Of a stretch of DNA of 51,825 bases, positions 40,895-49,403 are shown piece after piece. The notes beneath the pieces are model-generated. The model searched no databases. It saw only the letters and a program-made list of their open reading frames with translations, and was not told the origin of the DNA. Position 1 is the first letter of the stretch. The number at the start of each line of letters is the position of its first letter. The DNA comes from SZUA-430 sp964647355 (GTDB taxonomy: Bacteria > Pseudomonadota > Alphaproteobacteria > Micropepsales > Micropepsaceae): contig CAZYGK010000011.1 of assembly GCA_964647355.1 (NCBI GenBank), positions 1-51,825 of the forward strand. The letters run 5' to 3'. The translations under genes and the position numbers were made by a program.

Positions 40895-43249
40895 CTAAAT
40901 CCGGGCCGCACGAAGGCGCAGCGCGTTGGCGATCACGCTGACCGAACTCAGCGCCATCGCGGCCGCAGCGATGATGGGGCTGAGCAGAACTCCGAACACC
41001 GGATAAAGCACGCCCGCCGCAATCGGCACCCCGGCGGCGTTGTAGACGAACGCGAAGAACAGGTTCTGCCGGATATTGCCCATCACCTGGCGCGAAAGGC
41101 GCCGCGCCCGCACGATCGCCGAAAGGTCGCCCTTCACGAGCGTGACGCCCGCACTTTGGATGGCGACATCGCTGCCCGTTCCCATCGCAATGCCGACATC
41201 GGCGGCTGCGAGCGCGGGCGCGTCGTTTACGCCGTCGCCTGCCATCGCAACTTTGCGGCCTTCGGAGCGTAGCCTGGCGACCACTTCGTTCTTCTGATCG
41301 GGCAGCACGTCGGCGATCACCTCGTCGATGCCGAGCCGCCGCGCGACCGCATCCGCCGTCGTCCGGTTGTCGCCCGTCAGCATGACGACGCGCACGCCCG
41401 ACGCCTTCAACTGCGCGATGGCGTCTGCCGACGTTGCTTTGATGGGATCCGCCACGCCGATGACGCCGACGGCAGCGCCGTCGATGGCGACATAGATCGC
41501 GGTAGCGCCCTCTTGGCGAAGGCGATTTGCGGCACCGTCCAGCGGCGCCGCTTCAATCTTGAGGTCGCCGAGCAAGCGGGCATTGCCGAGCGCAAGCTTT
41601 CGCCCCTCGACGATGCCCGTGGCGCCTTTGCCTGTGACCGCCCCGAAAGCATCGACGGCGGGGAGCGTCAGGTTGCTGTCCTGCGCGGCGCGCACGATCG
41701 CGGCCGCAAGCGGATGCTCGCTCGATCGCTCGATCGCAGCCGCAAAGCGCAGCAGATCGTCCCGGCCGATCGGCCCTAGGGCCTCGACCGCAACGACTTT
41801 GGGTCGCCCCTCGGTCAACGTGCCGGTCTTGTCGACGACCAGCGTGTCGATCTTCTCAAGGCGTTCGAGGGCTTCCGCATCCTTGATCAGAACGCCCGCC
41901 TGCGCGCCGCGTCCGACGCCGACCATGATGGACATCGGCGTTGCAAGCCCGAGCGCGCAGGGGCACGCAATGATCAACACCGCGACCGCCGCGATGAGCC
42001 CGAAACTGAATCGCGGCTCGGGGCCCCACACGGACCATGCGACGAACGCCGTAACGGCCACCGCAATTACTGCCGGCACGAACCAGCCCGAGACCTGATC
42101 CGCCAGGCGCTGAATGGGCGCGCGGCTGCGCTGCGCCTTTGCGACCATGTCGACGATCTGCGCCAGCAGCGTCTCGCGTCCCACTCGCCGCGCTTCCATG
42201 ACAAAACTGCCCGTCTGATTGATGGTTCCGCCCGTGACTCTGTCGCCGTTCGACTTTGCGACCGGAATAGGTTCGCCCGTGACCATCGACTCGTCGACGT
42301 TGCTCCGCCCTTCGACGATATTACCGTCGACGGGAACGCTCTCGCCGGGGCGCACCCGCAGCCGGTCGCCCTTCGAGACTTGATCGAGCGCGACGTCTTC
42401 GTCGGCGCCGTCCTGCCGCACGCGACGAGCGGTCTTGGGCGCCAGATTAAGCAGCGCCCGGATAGCCCCGCCGGTGCTCTCGCGAGCGCGCAATTCCAGC
42501 ACCTGTCCAAGCAACACCAGAACCGTGATAACGGCAGCCGCCTCGAAATAGACGGCGACCGCCCCGCCCATGACGTGGAAGGCGGCCGGGAACATCTGCG
42601 GCGCAACGGTCGCCACGAAGCTGTAGAGCCAAGCAACGCCGGTCCCCATCGCGATCAGCGTGAACATATTCAGGCTACGATTCACGATCGACTGCCAACC
42701 GCGCACGAAGAACGGCGCACCCGCCCAAAGCACGACCGGCGTCGCGAACGCCAGCTGCAACCAATTCGAGTTCTGCTGGCCGAGCCACGACGCAAGCCCG
42801 GTCAAATGCCCACCCATCTCAAGCGCGACGGCCGGGAGGCTGAGTGCAAGCCCGATCCAAAAGCGCCGGGTCATATCGACGAGTTCGCCGCTCGGCCCTT
42901 CTTCGACATGGGTTGCATCCTCTGGCTCCAGCGCCATACCGCAGATCGGACAGGATCCAGGCCCAACTTGGCGGACTTCGGGATGCATCGGGCAGGTATA
43001 GATGACGCCCGGCTTTGGTGGGGGCGCCGGCGCACGTTGTTCGCTCGGCACCAGGTACTTCGCGGGATCGGCGACGAACTTCTCCCGGCACCGCGCAGCG
43101 CAGAAATGATACGTTACGCCCTGATGCTCGGTATGATGGGGCGATTTCGTAGGATCGACGCTCATCCCACAAACAGGGTCGCGCGCGAGCGGGGTTTCCC
43201 GCGAGGCGCCGCCCTTGTGGTGGTGGCTATGGCCGCAGGCGTCCGCCAT
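40895..43249 (-). CDS. copA: CopA-type heavy-metal P1B ATPase with YHS and metal-binding N-terminal domains
   Basis: A 784-residue copper/silver-exporting P-type ATPase. The N-terminus is His-rich (5-12), then a YHS domain (about 24-66, D-P-V-C-G-M ... F-C-A-A-R-C) and a heavy-metal-binding domain (about 83-106, Y-T-C-P-M-H-P ... C-P-I-C-G-M). The ion-binding helix has C429-P430-C431; phosphorylation is at Asp473 (D-K-T-G-T); G-D-G-V-N-D is near residue 675. CPC with this N-terminus indicates Cu(I) export from the cytoplasm. It diverges from csoR over a shared operator and should be derepressed by copper. ATG 43249 is preceded by GGAAA; a longer open frame upstream crosses the promoter and is not real. 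Confidence 0.95.
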   Translation of the reverse strand: MADACGHSHHHKGGASRETPLARDPVCGMSVDPTKSPHHTEHQGVTYHFCAARCREKFVADPAKYLVPSEQRAPAPPPKPGVIYTCPMHPEVRQVGPGSCPICGMALEPEDATHVEEGPSGELVDMTRRFWIGLALSLPAVALEMGGHLTGLASWLGQQNSNWLQLAFATPVVLWAGAPFFVRGWQSIVNRSLNMFTLIAMGTGVAWLYSFVATVAPQMFPAAFHVMGGAVAVYFEAAAVITVLVLLGQVLELRARESTGGAIRALLNLAPKTARRVRQDGADEDVALDQVSKGDRLRVRPGESVPVDGNIVEGRSNVDESMVTGEPIPVAKSNGDRVTGGTINQTGSFVMEARRVGRETLLAQIVDMVAKAQRSRAPIQRLADQVSGWFVPAVIAVAVTAFVAWSVWGPEPRFSFGLIAAVAVLIIACPCALGLATPMSIMVGVGRGAQAGVLIKDAEALERLEKIDTLVVDKTGTLTEGRPKVVAVEALGPIGRDDLLRFAAAIERSSEHPLAAAIVRAAQDSNLTLPAVDAFGAVTGKGATGIVEGRKLALGNARLLGDLKIEAAPLDGAANRLRQEGATAIYVAIDGAAVGVIGVADPIKATSADAIAQLKASGVRVVMLTGDNRTTADAVARRLGIDEVIADVLPDQKNEVVARLRSEGRKVAMAGDGVNDAPALAAADVGIAMGTGSDVAIQSAGVTLVKGDLSAIVRARRLSRQVMGNIRQNLFFAFVYNAAGVPIAAGVLYPVFGVLLSPIIAAAAMALSSVSVIANALRLRAARI

Positions 43250-43272
43250 CAGAGAATTTCCTTCGTTTCCAC

Positions 43273-43305
43273 TTGCAATGTATACCCCCAGGGGGTATAT
43301 TTCAA
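43273..43305. promoter_or_regulatory. CsoR operator with face-to-face copA/csoR promoters
   Basis: TATACCCCC-A-GGGGGTATA (43281-43299) is a perfect palindrome of the type bound by CsoR. On the plus strand, TTGCAA (43273-43278), 17 bp, TATATT (43296-43301) makes a csoR promoter. On the minus strand, TTGAAA (43305-43300), 17 bp, TACATT (43282-43277) makes a copA promoter. The operator fills both spacers, so one bound CsoR can silence both. Confidence 0.85.
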
Positions 43306-43307
43306 GC

Positions 43308-43580
43308 ATGAAACCAGAAACAAAAAAGATCTGCGCGACGCGTCTCAAGCGTATCGAGGGGCAAGTCCGAGGGCTTCTGAAGATGGTGGATGACGATCGG
43401 TACTGTATCGACGTGATCACGCAAGTTCAGGCCATCGCGGCCGCGCTGAAGAAGGTCGAAGACGAAATCCTGCGCGATCACGTCTCGCACTGTATCGAGC
43501 ACGCGATCGTCAGCGGCGATAAGAAAGCGCAACGCGACAAGGTCGAAGAGCTGCTGACCGTGCTGGCGCGCACCCGCTAG
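43308..43580 (+). CDS. csoR: CsoR family copper-sensing repressor
   Basis: A 90-residue all-helical repressor. The Cu(I) ligands C33 (R-Y-C-I-D), H58 (D-H-V) and C62 (H-C-I-E-H) have the exact 25 and 4 residue spacing of Mycobacterium CsoR, so copper sensing is more likely than formaldehyde sensing (FrmR) or nickel (RcnR). R-L-K-R-I-E-G-Q-V-R-G at 12-22 is the DNA-binding helix. The -10 element ends at 43301, so transcription should begin about 43308, at the ATG itself; no Shine-Dalgarno is visible. The mRNA may be leaderless. It regulates copA and itself through the operator between them. Converges on the autotransporter gene. Confidence 0.95.
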   Translation: MKPETKKICATRLKRIEGQVRGLLKMVDDDRYCIDVITQVQAIAAALKKVEDEILRDHVSHCIEHAIVSGDKKAQRDKVEELLTVLARTR

Positions 43581-43588
43581 ACGGCGCG

Positions 43589-45946
43589 CTACCAAGCCCC
43601 TCTCAGCGTCACGAACGCGGCGACGGCATCTTCCCCCGAAACGCCGCCCGCATTCTGTTGGTACATTGCGCTCGCCTGCAGCATAAGACCATCGCCCACC
43701 CGAGCGCTGTAGCCGAGCTCGACGTCGGTTTCCGGCGCGGAAGTCGCGAGGTTCAGCACCTCCGTCGTGTAGACGATGTCGCGCGTTTCGGTCACGCCCG
43801 TCGACGCCGTTACGACGGCAGTTCCCGCCGTGATATGCAACGGCCGCGAGAGGGCGATACCGAGAGAATCGTAGTCGCCGAACACGCCCCGCTTCGCCAG
43901 CGCGACGCCATAGGCCTGCGCTTCGATCCCGGAGAAGCTCCGGACAAGACCGTCGGCGACCGGAGTCGCTTCGGTCCAGCCCCGCGACCAGGACGCGGTC
44001 GCAACCCAATCCTGCCCGAGGTCGAACCGAGCACCAAACCCAAGCGACGTCGTCGAAGCGTGCGACGTCAGCGCCAACGCGCCCGCTTCCTCGCCGCCCA
44101 GCATGCTGTTGGCCTCATCGCTTTGCGCGACATTGATGCCCGCCACAGCCCACGGCGCAAATGTCCAGCTCAGCGCGGCGACCGTGTTCTCAGCCGATCG
44201 CACATGCGAGGTGTCTTGCGCCAGGTATGCGGCGGCTTCCTCGGCGGTTAGAACCTCATCCTCGAAGCCGAAGATCTCCCGCTGCGTGCGCGCGTGCCCG
44301 AACGAGAGCGCGAGCGTGTCGCTCAGGGCGATGTTCGCTCCCAAAAGCGCTGCGTCTTGCGTGAGCGCCATGAACGGCGAATTCAACGCCGACGCAGATA
44401 GGAAGAGGCCGTCATAGGCATCGCTCGCGGCGAGATCGAGCGCATTCAGCTGACCCTGCGGCGCTGCATTATGCCCCACAATGAGCGTCGCGTCGTCGCT
44501 GAGGCGCGCTCGAACGACGGCGTCGCTAAGCGTGCTATGCGCACTGCCGCCCAAAACCGCGTTGGGCGTTTCATCCGAAACGAAGCCCGCAACGCTAAAC
44601 CCGTCGCCAGCGTAGGAAACGCTGCGCCAAAGGCTTGAGCCTTGCGTCACGAAACCGTCAAGGCTAAGCGCCGCGCTCCCGACGGCCGCGCTCAAATCGG
44701 TGCGGTAGTCGCGGCCGTAGGAGTCGAAAAACACGACCTCTTTGGCGATCTTCGAAGCGCCGATGCCGTGCACAAGCGCACCGGAAAGTGCGGCTGTGCC
44801 GACGCCTGCGGTGCCCGAGAAACTCGCCGTCGTAGCGCCCGATGTCGCGACCGTCTGCGTTCCGAGCGGCGCAAGTGCCGCTTGCAGATTCGCAAGACCG
44901 CGCCCGTAGACGGCATCCGTTCCCGGTGCGCCCAAATCCGTCGCCGACTGGAAGAGAATGCTCGTCACCTGCTGCGGCGTGAGATAAGGCGCCGCCGCAA
45001 ACACGCGCGCCGCGACGCCGGAGACGTAAGGCGTCGCCATCGAAGTTCCCGACATGGAGGCGTAACCCCCGCCAAAATAGGTCGAGACGATGTTCTGCCC
45101 GGGTGCGACCAGGAACACGTCCCTGAAGCACGTGGTTCTGCCGCCGGAGGCGACACATCCGCCGTTGCCGGGCGTCTGCGAGAACGACGAGATGACGTTC
45201 GTGGGTCCGACAGAGCCCACGATGATCATGCTGCCGACGATCCCCGCTTGCGTTGCGTACGCCGCGGGATAGCCGGGGGCCAACGCATTGCCGCCATTGC
45301 CCGCCGCGGCAACGATCACCGACGTGGCAGCAGCCTGGCTCAGCGGGCTCAAATAGATGCTCGATGGCGACGGCCCGCCAAGGCTCATGTTGATCACGCG
45401 CGCACCTTGCGAAGCGGCGTAGGTGATGCCGCTCGCGACGGCCGAGTCGCTGCCGCTCCCGCTCGCTGAGAGCACCTTGACGGGCAGAATGAGAGCGCTG
45501 GGCGCAACCCCGGTGGTGCCGGTGCCGTTCGCGGCCGCAGCCACAATGCCGGCCACATGTGTGCCGTGCCCGTGATTGTCGTCGCCGCGGGCTGCCGCGC
45601 CGGAGCAAACCGTCGTACCGCCGAAGCACGCGCCGCCGACAATGCGCCCGGCAAACTCCGGATGATCGAGGTCGACGCCCGTGTCCACGATCGCGACGAC
45701 GATCTGCGAACCGCCGGACGGCGGTGGGGGCGGCGGTGGCGGCGGCGGCCGGCGTCTGCGCACGACGGCCTGCGGCATCGCTAACGGCTGCGCGTTTTCG
45801 ACAGCCGTCAGCAGGAGAGCGTCCTGCGTCTCGGACGCCTCACGCTCGGCCATTCCATAAACCCATTGCTGCGACTCGGCAGCAGCGGCGAACGGCAACG
45901 CGCTCGCACTGGCAGCCAGCAAGGCAATACGGCGCAACAACGTCAT
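43589..45946 (-). CDS. subtilisin-type autotransporter serine protease
   Basis: A 785-residue exported protease. A signal peptide (about 1-23) and a short propeptide lead to a run of ten prolines (67-76). The S8 catalytic triad follows: D88 (V-D-T-G-V-D), H127 (H-G-H-G-T-H) and S302 (G-T-S-M-A-T-P), with oxyanion Asn near 217 (A-A-G-N). The C-terminal third has alternating beta strands, ending in L-R-G-A-W; this looks like an outer-membrane beta barrel, as in alphaproteobacterial autotransporters. The protease would act at the cell surface or outside. ATG 45946 starts the signal peptide; an in-frame codon at 45973 is less suitable. Substrate unknown. Confidence 0.9.
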   Translation of the reverse strand: MTLLRRIALLAASASALPFAAAAESQQWVYGMAEREASETQDALLLTAVENAQPLAMPQAVVRRRRPPPPPPPPPPSGGSQIVVAIVDTGVDLDHPEFAGRIVGGACFGGTTVCSGAAARGDDNHGHGTHVAGIVAAAANGTGTTGVAPSALILPVKVLSASGSGSDSAVASGITYAASQGARVINMSLGGPSPSSIYLSPLSQAAATSVIVAAAGNGGNALAPGYPAAYATQAGIVGSMIIVGSVGPTNVISSFSQTPGNGGCVASGGRTTCFRDVFLVAPGQNIVSTYFGGGYASMSGTSMATPYVSGVAARVFAAAPYLTPQQVTSILFQSATDLGAPGTDAVYGRGLANLQAALAPLGTQTVATSGATTASFSGTAGVGTAALSGALVHGIGASKIAKEVVFFDSYGRDYRTDLSAAVGSAALSLDGFVTQGSSLWRSVSYAGDGFSVAGFVSDETPNAVLGGSAHSTLSDAVVRARLSDDATLIVGHNAAPQGQLNALDLAASDAYDGLFLSASALNSPFMALTQDAALLGANIALSDTLALSFGHARTQREIFGFEDEVLTAEEAAAYLAQDTSHVRSAENTVAALSWTFAPWAVAGINVAQSDEANSMLGGEEAGALALTSHASTTSLGFGARFDLGQDWVATASWSRGWTEATPVADGLVRSFSGIEAQAYGVALAKRGVFGDYDSLGIALSRPLHITAGTAVVTASTGVTETRDIVYTTEVLNLATSAPETDVELGYSARVGDGLMLQASAMYQQNAGGVSGEDAVAAFVTLRGAW

Positions 45947-46169
45947 GGGCGGTTCCTCGAATCGAACCGCCATCCTGCCCGGACCATCCTAATGGAGTGT
46001 TTGCCGAACCGGCGCATTTCGCCGGATTGAGTCGCTTAACAAGCCGTTAGCGGCTCACGCGCAAGGCCCCAGCAAATGAATTCCAAACGGGCTGCGAACG
46101 GATAGAGTGGCGCAAGTCGCTCAACGGACTCGTTTTCATGCCATCGCAATCCGCGGAAGTTCTGACCTC

Positions 46170-47003
46170 ATGAGCCTCGCGGCAATCTCCACCGGCGAAT
46201 TCGTTGCCTTAGGCCTGGCTGTCGGCCTCTCCGGTCTCATCGCGGGCACCGTCGCGGGTCTGCTCGGTGTCGGCGGCGGGATCGTCCTCGTGCCGGTTCT
46301 CTATCAAGCGCTAGGCTTCTTGGGTGTGGACGAAACGGTGCGCATGCCGCTTGCAGTCGGCACCTCGCTCGCCACGATCATTCCGACCTCGATCCGCTCC
46401 ACCTTGAGCCACAACAAGAAGGGCGCGGTCGATTGGGATGTCCTGCGCAATTGGGCGCTGCCGACATTCGCGGGCGTCCTCGTCGGCACGTGGCTCATCA
46501 ACCTGATCGGGGGTAAGGGGCTGACCGGCGTATTTGCCGCCGGCGCCGGCGTGCTCGGCCTCTTCATGCTCTTCGGCCGCGAAGAGTGGCGCCTCGGCAA
46601 CGACATCCCGAAGGGGCTCTGGAGTTGGCCGCTTGGACTCGCGAACGGCTGCCTCTCGGTGATGATGGGGATCGGCGGCGGCACGTTCGGCGTGACGGTG
46701 ATGACGCTGTTCGGCGCCGCCATTCACCGCGCGGTGGCGACGGCGGCGGGTTTCGGTCTGATCATCGCCGTACCGGGTGCGCTCGGCATGATTGCGAATG
46801 GCTGGAACGCGGGCGGGCTTCCGCCTTACTCGCTAGGTTATGTGAGCTTGATAGGCCTCGCGCTCATTGTCCCGGCGACCATCGTGGCTGCACCGTGGGG
46901 TGTCGCGCTCGCGCACAGCCTCTCGCGGCGCGCACTGCGGCTTGCGTTCGGCGCGTTCCTCTGTCTGACGGCGGCCCGGATGGCGTGGGCTTATCTCAGC
47001 TAG
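46170..47003 (+). CDS. TauE/SafE family sulfite exporter-like permease
   Basis: A 277-residue membrane protein with eight or nine hydrophobic helices. Two family repeats are seen: G-L-S-G-L-I-A-G-T-V-A-G-L-L-G-V-G-G-G-I-V-L-V-P (about 19-42) and its counterpart G-C-L-S-V-M-M-G-I-G-G-G-T-F-G-V (about 160-175). The family exports sulfite, sulfoacetate or other organosulfur anions, or is uncharacterised. ATG 46170 is chosen just before the first conserved helix. The stop overlaps the convergent secF stop by 3 bp. No sulfur metabolism gene lies nearby, so the substrate cannot be given. Confidence 0.9.
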   Translation: MSLAAISTGEFVALGLAVGLSGLIAGTVAGLLGVGGGIVLVPVLYQALGFLGVDETVRMPLAVGTSLATIIPTSIRSTLSHNKKGAVDWDVLRNWALPTFAGVLVGTWLINLIGGKGLTGVFAAGAGVLGLFMLFGREEWRLGNDIPKGLWSWPLGLANGCLSVMMGIGGGTFGVTVMTLFGAAIHRAVATAAGFGLIIAVPGALGMIANGWNAGGLPPYSLGYVSLIGLALIVPATIVAAPWGVALAHSLSRRALRLAFGAFLCLTAARMAWAYLS

Positions 47004-47929
47004 ACCTGCGCGCCTGCGCGTTCGGTCTTCACCTGGCTCATCTTGATCGTGGGCATGTAGAGCAGCAGGCACGACGCCACGAATACCGACGAATAGGTGC
47101 CGATCGCGATACCCCAGAGGATCGTGGCCGCAAACCCGAACAGAGCTTCGCCGCCGAACAGGATCAGCGGAATAACGGACAATGCCGTCGTGAAGCTCGT
47201 CAGGAACGTCCGCGACAGCGTCTGGTTCGTCGAAAGATTGATCAGCTCGCCGAGCGGCATCTGCCGGAACTTGCGCCGGTTCTCGCGGATCCGGTCGAAC
47301 ACCACGACGGTGTCGTTAATAGAATAGCCGGCGAGCAGCAGAAGGGCCGCGATCGAGGTGAGGTTGAAATCGAACTGAAACAGCGAATACATGCCGACTG
47401 CAACCAGCACGTCGTGCCCCGTGGCAAGCATGCCCGCGACGCCGAACTGCCACTCGAACCGGAACCAGACATAGACGGCGATCATCAAGATGGCGAGCAC
47501 GGTCGCAATGACACCGGTTTGGAACAGCTCGCCCGACACCTTGGGACCGACGGCCTCCTGCCGGTCGATCTTGAACGAGGGCCCAAGCGCTTGTTTGATC
47601 TTGTTCGCGGCTTCCTGCTCTTGCCCCGTCACCTGCTGCGACGGCTGCACGCGAATGAGCACGGCCTTATCGGTGCCGAAATTCTGCAGCGCCACTTCGC
47701 CAAAGCCGAGCGTGCCGAGCTTTTCCCGCAAAGCGCCGAGATCGATCGTCTTTTCGCTTGAAGCCTCGATCACCACGCCGCCCGTGAAGTCGATGCCGAG
47801 ATTGAGCCCCTGGACATAGAGCGAGACGATCGTAGCCACGACAAGCAGCCCGTCGACCGCAAACGCGACCAACCGCCGTCCGACAAAGTCGATATTGGTG
47901 TTGTCGGGAATGATCGTAAGGCGCGCCAT
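47000..47929 (-). CDS. secF: SecF protein-export membrane subunit
   Basis: A 309-residue SecF with six membrane helices. Typical stretches are F-V-G-R-R near residue 15-19, L-G-I-D-F-T-G-G near 44-51, and A-L-L-L-L-A-G-Y-S-I-N-D-T-V-V-V-F-D-R-I-R-E-N near 196-218. With SecD it uses the proton gradient to finish protein export through SecYEG. SecD is normally encoded directly upstream; here the upstream neighbour is a divergent spy-like gene, so secF stands alone. ATG 47929 is chosen where homology starts. Confidence 0.95.
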   Translation of the reverse strand: MARLTIIPDNTNIDFVGRRLVAFAVDGLLVVATIVSLYVQGLNLGIDFTGGVVIEASSEKTIDLGALREKLGTLGFGEVALQNFGTDKAVLIRVQPSQQVTGQEQEAANKIKQALGPSFKIDRQEAVGPKVSGELFQTGVIATVLAILMIAVYVWFRFEWQFGVAGMLATGHDVLVAVGMYSLFQFDFNLTSIAALLLLAGYSINDTVVVFDRIRENRRKFRQMPLGELINLSTNQTLSRTFLTSFTTALSVIPLILFGGEALFGFAATILWGIAIGTYSSVFVASCLLLYMPTIKMSQVKTERAGAQV

Positions 47930-48160
47930 GGGTGCTCGTAATCTTGCTGGAAGGAAGGCCGTGAAAGGCGGCGGATTAGAGCGGCAGAAGCAAGCCCTTA
48001 CAACCCCGAAAGAACGGCAGTTTTGCGCCAAATGCCGCGGGGTCGGGCCTTAACGAATAGCGGTTGAAGCAACAAATCTTTACAGAGCCGCAAAGTGCAC
48101 GAAACGCGGGGCGCGCATCTCTGATGCCGGGGCATGAGCCCAAACTGACGGAGAAGAACT

Positions 48161-48688
48161 ATGACAGACGAAACCAAACCCACCCGCCGCGGCTTCGGCT
48201 TCGCAGCCTTGATCGGCGCTGCGATCGTCGGCCTCGTGGGTGGCGGCCTTGCCACCTCGGCGATGGGGCACGGCGGCTTTGGCCCGAGGCATTGGGGCGG
48301 CGGCCATCACGGCGGCGGCTGGGGTCACCACCGTATGCACGGGCCGGTGAGCCCTGAGCGCGCGAAGGAACATGCAGCCCATATGGTCGAGCGCTTTGCC
48401 TGGCACGTCAACGCGACAGCCGAGCAGAAGCAGAAGCTGACCGTGATCGCGCAATCGCTCGCGACCGACATGCAGCCGATGCACCAGAAGATGCAGGACG
48501 TCCGCAAGCGTGGCATCGAGCTCCTGCGTCAGCCGACGGTTGATCGCGCGGCAGTCGAGGCCTTCCGCGCCGAGCAGATCGCCTCCGCCGACGCGGCCAG
48601 CAAGCGCCTCGCCCAAGCGTTGGCCGACGCGGCCGAGGTTCTGACGCCCGAGCAGCGCGCCAAGCTTGCGCAACACTGGGACTTCTGA
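48161..48688 (+). CDS. Spy/CpxP-like periplasmic protein, His/Gly-rich
   Basis: A 175-residue protein with an N-terminal hydrophobic signal or anchor (about 12-36). A His/Gly-rich linker follows (37-60; H-W-G-G-G-H-H-G-G-G-W-G-H-H). Then comes a helical domain with A-T-A-E-Q-K-Q-K-L and L-T-P-E-Q-R-A-K-L, the LTxxQ motifs of the Spy/CpxP family of stress chaperones and metal sensors. The His cluster may bind nickel, zinc or copper. It is followed 31 bp later by a response regulator and a histidine kinase, the same gene order as CpxP-CpxR-CpxA-like sets. It may act as a periplasmic brake or sensor for that kinase (inference). Confidence 0.85.
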   Translation: MTDETKPTRRGFGFAALIGAAIVGLVGGGLATSAMGHGGFGPRHWGGGHHGGGWGHHRMHGPVSPERAKEHAAHMVERFAWHVNATAEQKQKLTVIAQSLATDMQPMHQKMQDVRKRGIELLRQPTVDRAAVEAFRAEQIASADAASKRLAQALADAAEVLTPEQRAKLAQHWDF

Positions 48689-48719
48689 TGGCGTGCGGTC
48701 GGCTCGAAGGACAACAACG

Positions 48720-49403
48720 GTGGCCGACCGCATTCTTCTGATCGAAGACGACCCGCGCCTGGCCCGGATGGTCGACGACTATCTGGCCGGCGCGGGCTTT
48801 CGCGTGACCCACGTTGCGGCCGGCCGCAGCGGCCTCGCCCTCGCGCAGCGCGAAAGCTTCGACGCGATCGTACTCGACCTCATGCTCCCCGACATGGATG
48901 GTCTCGAGGTCTGCAAGGAGCTCCGGGCGAAAGCACAAACGCCCATCCTGATGCTGACCGCCAGAGGCGACGCGATGGACCGCATCGTCGGCCTCGAAAT
49001 GGGCGCCGATGACTACCTGCCGAAGCCGTTCGAACCGCGCGAGCTCTTGGCGCGCCTGCGCGCGATCTTGCGGCGCGCGAACATTGCGCCGGCGAACACG
49101 CTCCGCTTTGGAAGATTGGAAATCGACAGAGACGCGCGCGAAGTGCGCATCGACGGCGCCGCGCGCACGCTCACCGGCTACCAATACGCGATAATCCTCG
49201 CTATGGCCGAGCGCGCCGGCCGCGTGCTCTCGCGCGACGCGTTGTTCGATCTCGTCAAGGGCGAGTCCATCGAAGCCTTCGACCGTTCGATCGACGTGCA
49301 CATCTCGCGCATCCGCGCGGCGATCGAAGACAACCCGAAGGCCCCGCGCCGCGTGCTCACTGTCCGCGGTGCCGGCTACGTCTTTGCGAAGGCGCAAGAC
49401 TGA
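48720..49403 (+). CDS. OmpR-family response regulator
   Basis: A 227-residue regulator. The receiver domain has the acidic pocket I-E-D-D (8-11), phospho-acceptor Asp53 (V-L-D-L-M-L-P-D) and Lys in L-P-K-P-F near 102. A winged-helix OmpR DNA-binding domain follows (about 130-225), ending R-V-L-T-V-R-G-A-G-Y-V-F. The GTG at 48720 is chosen because AAGGA lies 8 bp before it and homology starts there; no ATG is suitably placed. Its stop overlaps the kinase start by one base (TGATG), so the pair is coupled. Probable target: the spy-like gene upstream. Confidence 0.93.
   Translation: MADRILLIEDDPRLARMVDDYLAGAGFRVTHVAAGRSGLALAQRESFDAIVLDLMLPDMDGLEVCKELRAKAQTPILMLTARGDAMDRIVGLEMGADDYLPKPFEPRELLARLRAILRRANIAPANTLRFGRLEIDRDAREVRIDGAARTLTGYQYAIILAMAERAGRVLSRDALFDLVKGESIEAFDRSIDVHISRIRAAIEDNPKAPRRVLTVRGAGYVFAKAQD

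Noticed and set aside
40640..41272. 210-codon plus-strand frame running into copA antisense
   Set aside because: The second half is a mirror of copA; the first half has no recognisable domain or ribosome site.
44664..45629. Second long minus-strand frame inside the autotransporter
   Set aside because: Out-of-frame Arg-rich reading of the protease gene, which has a complete catalytic triad in the other frame.
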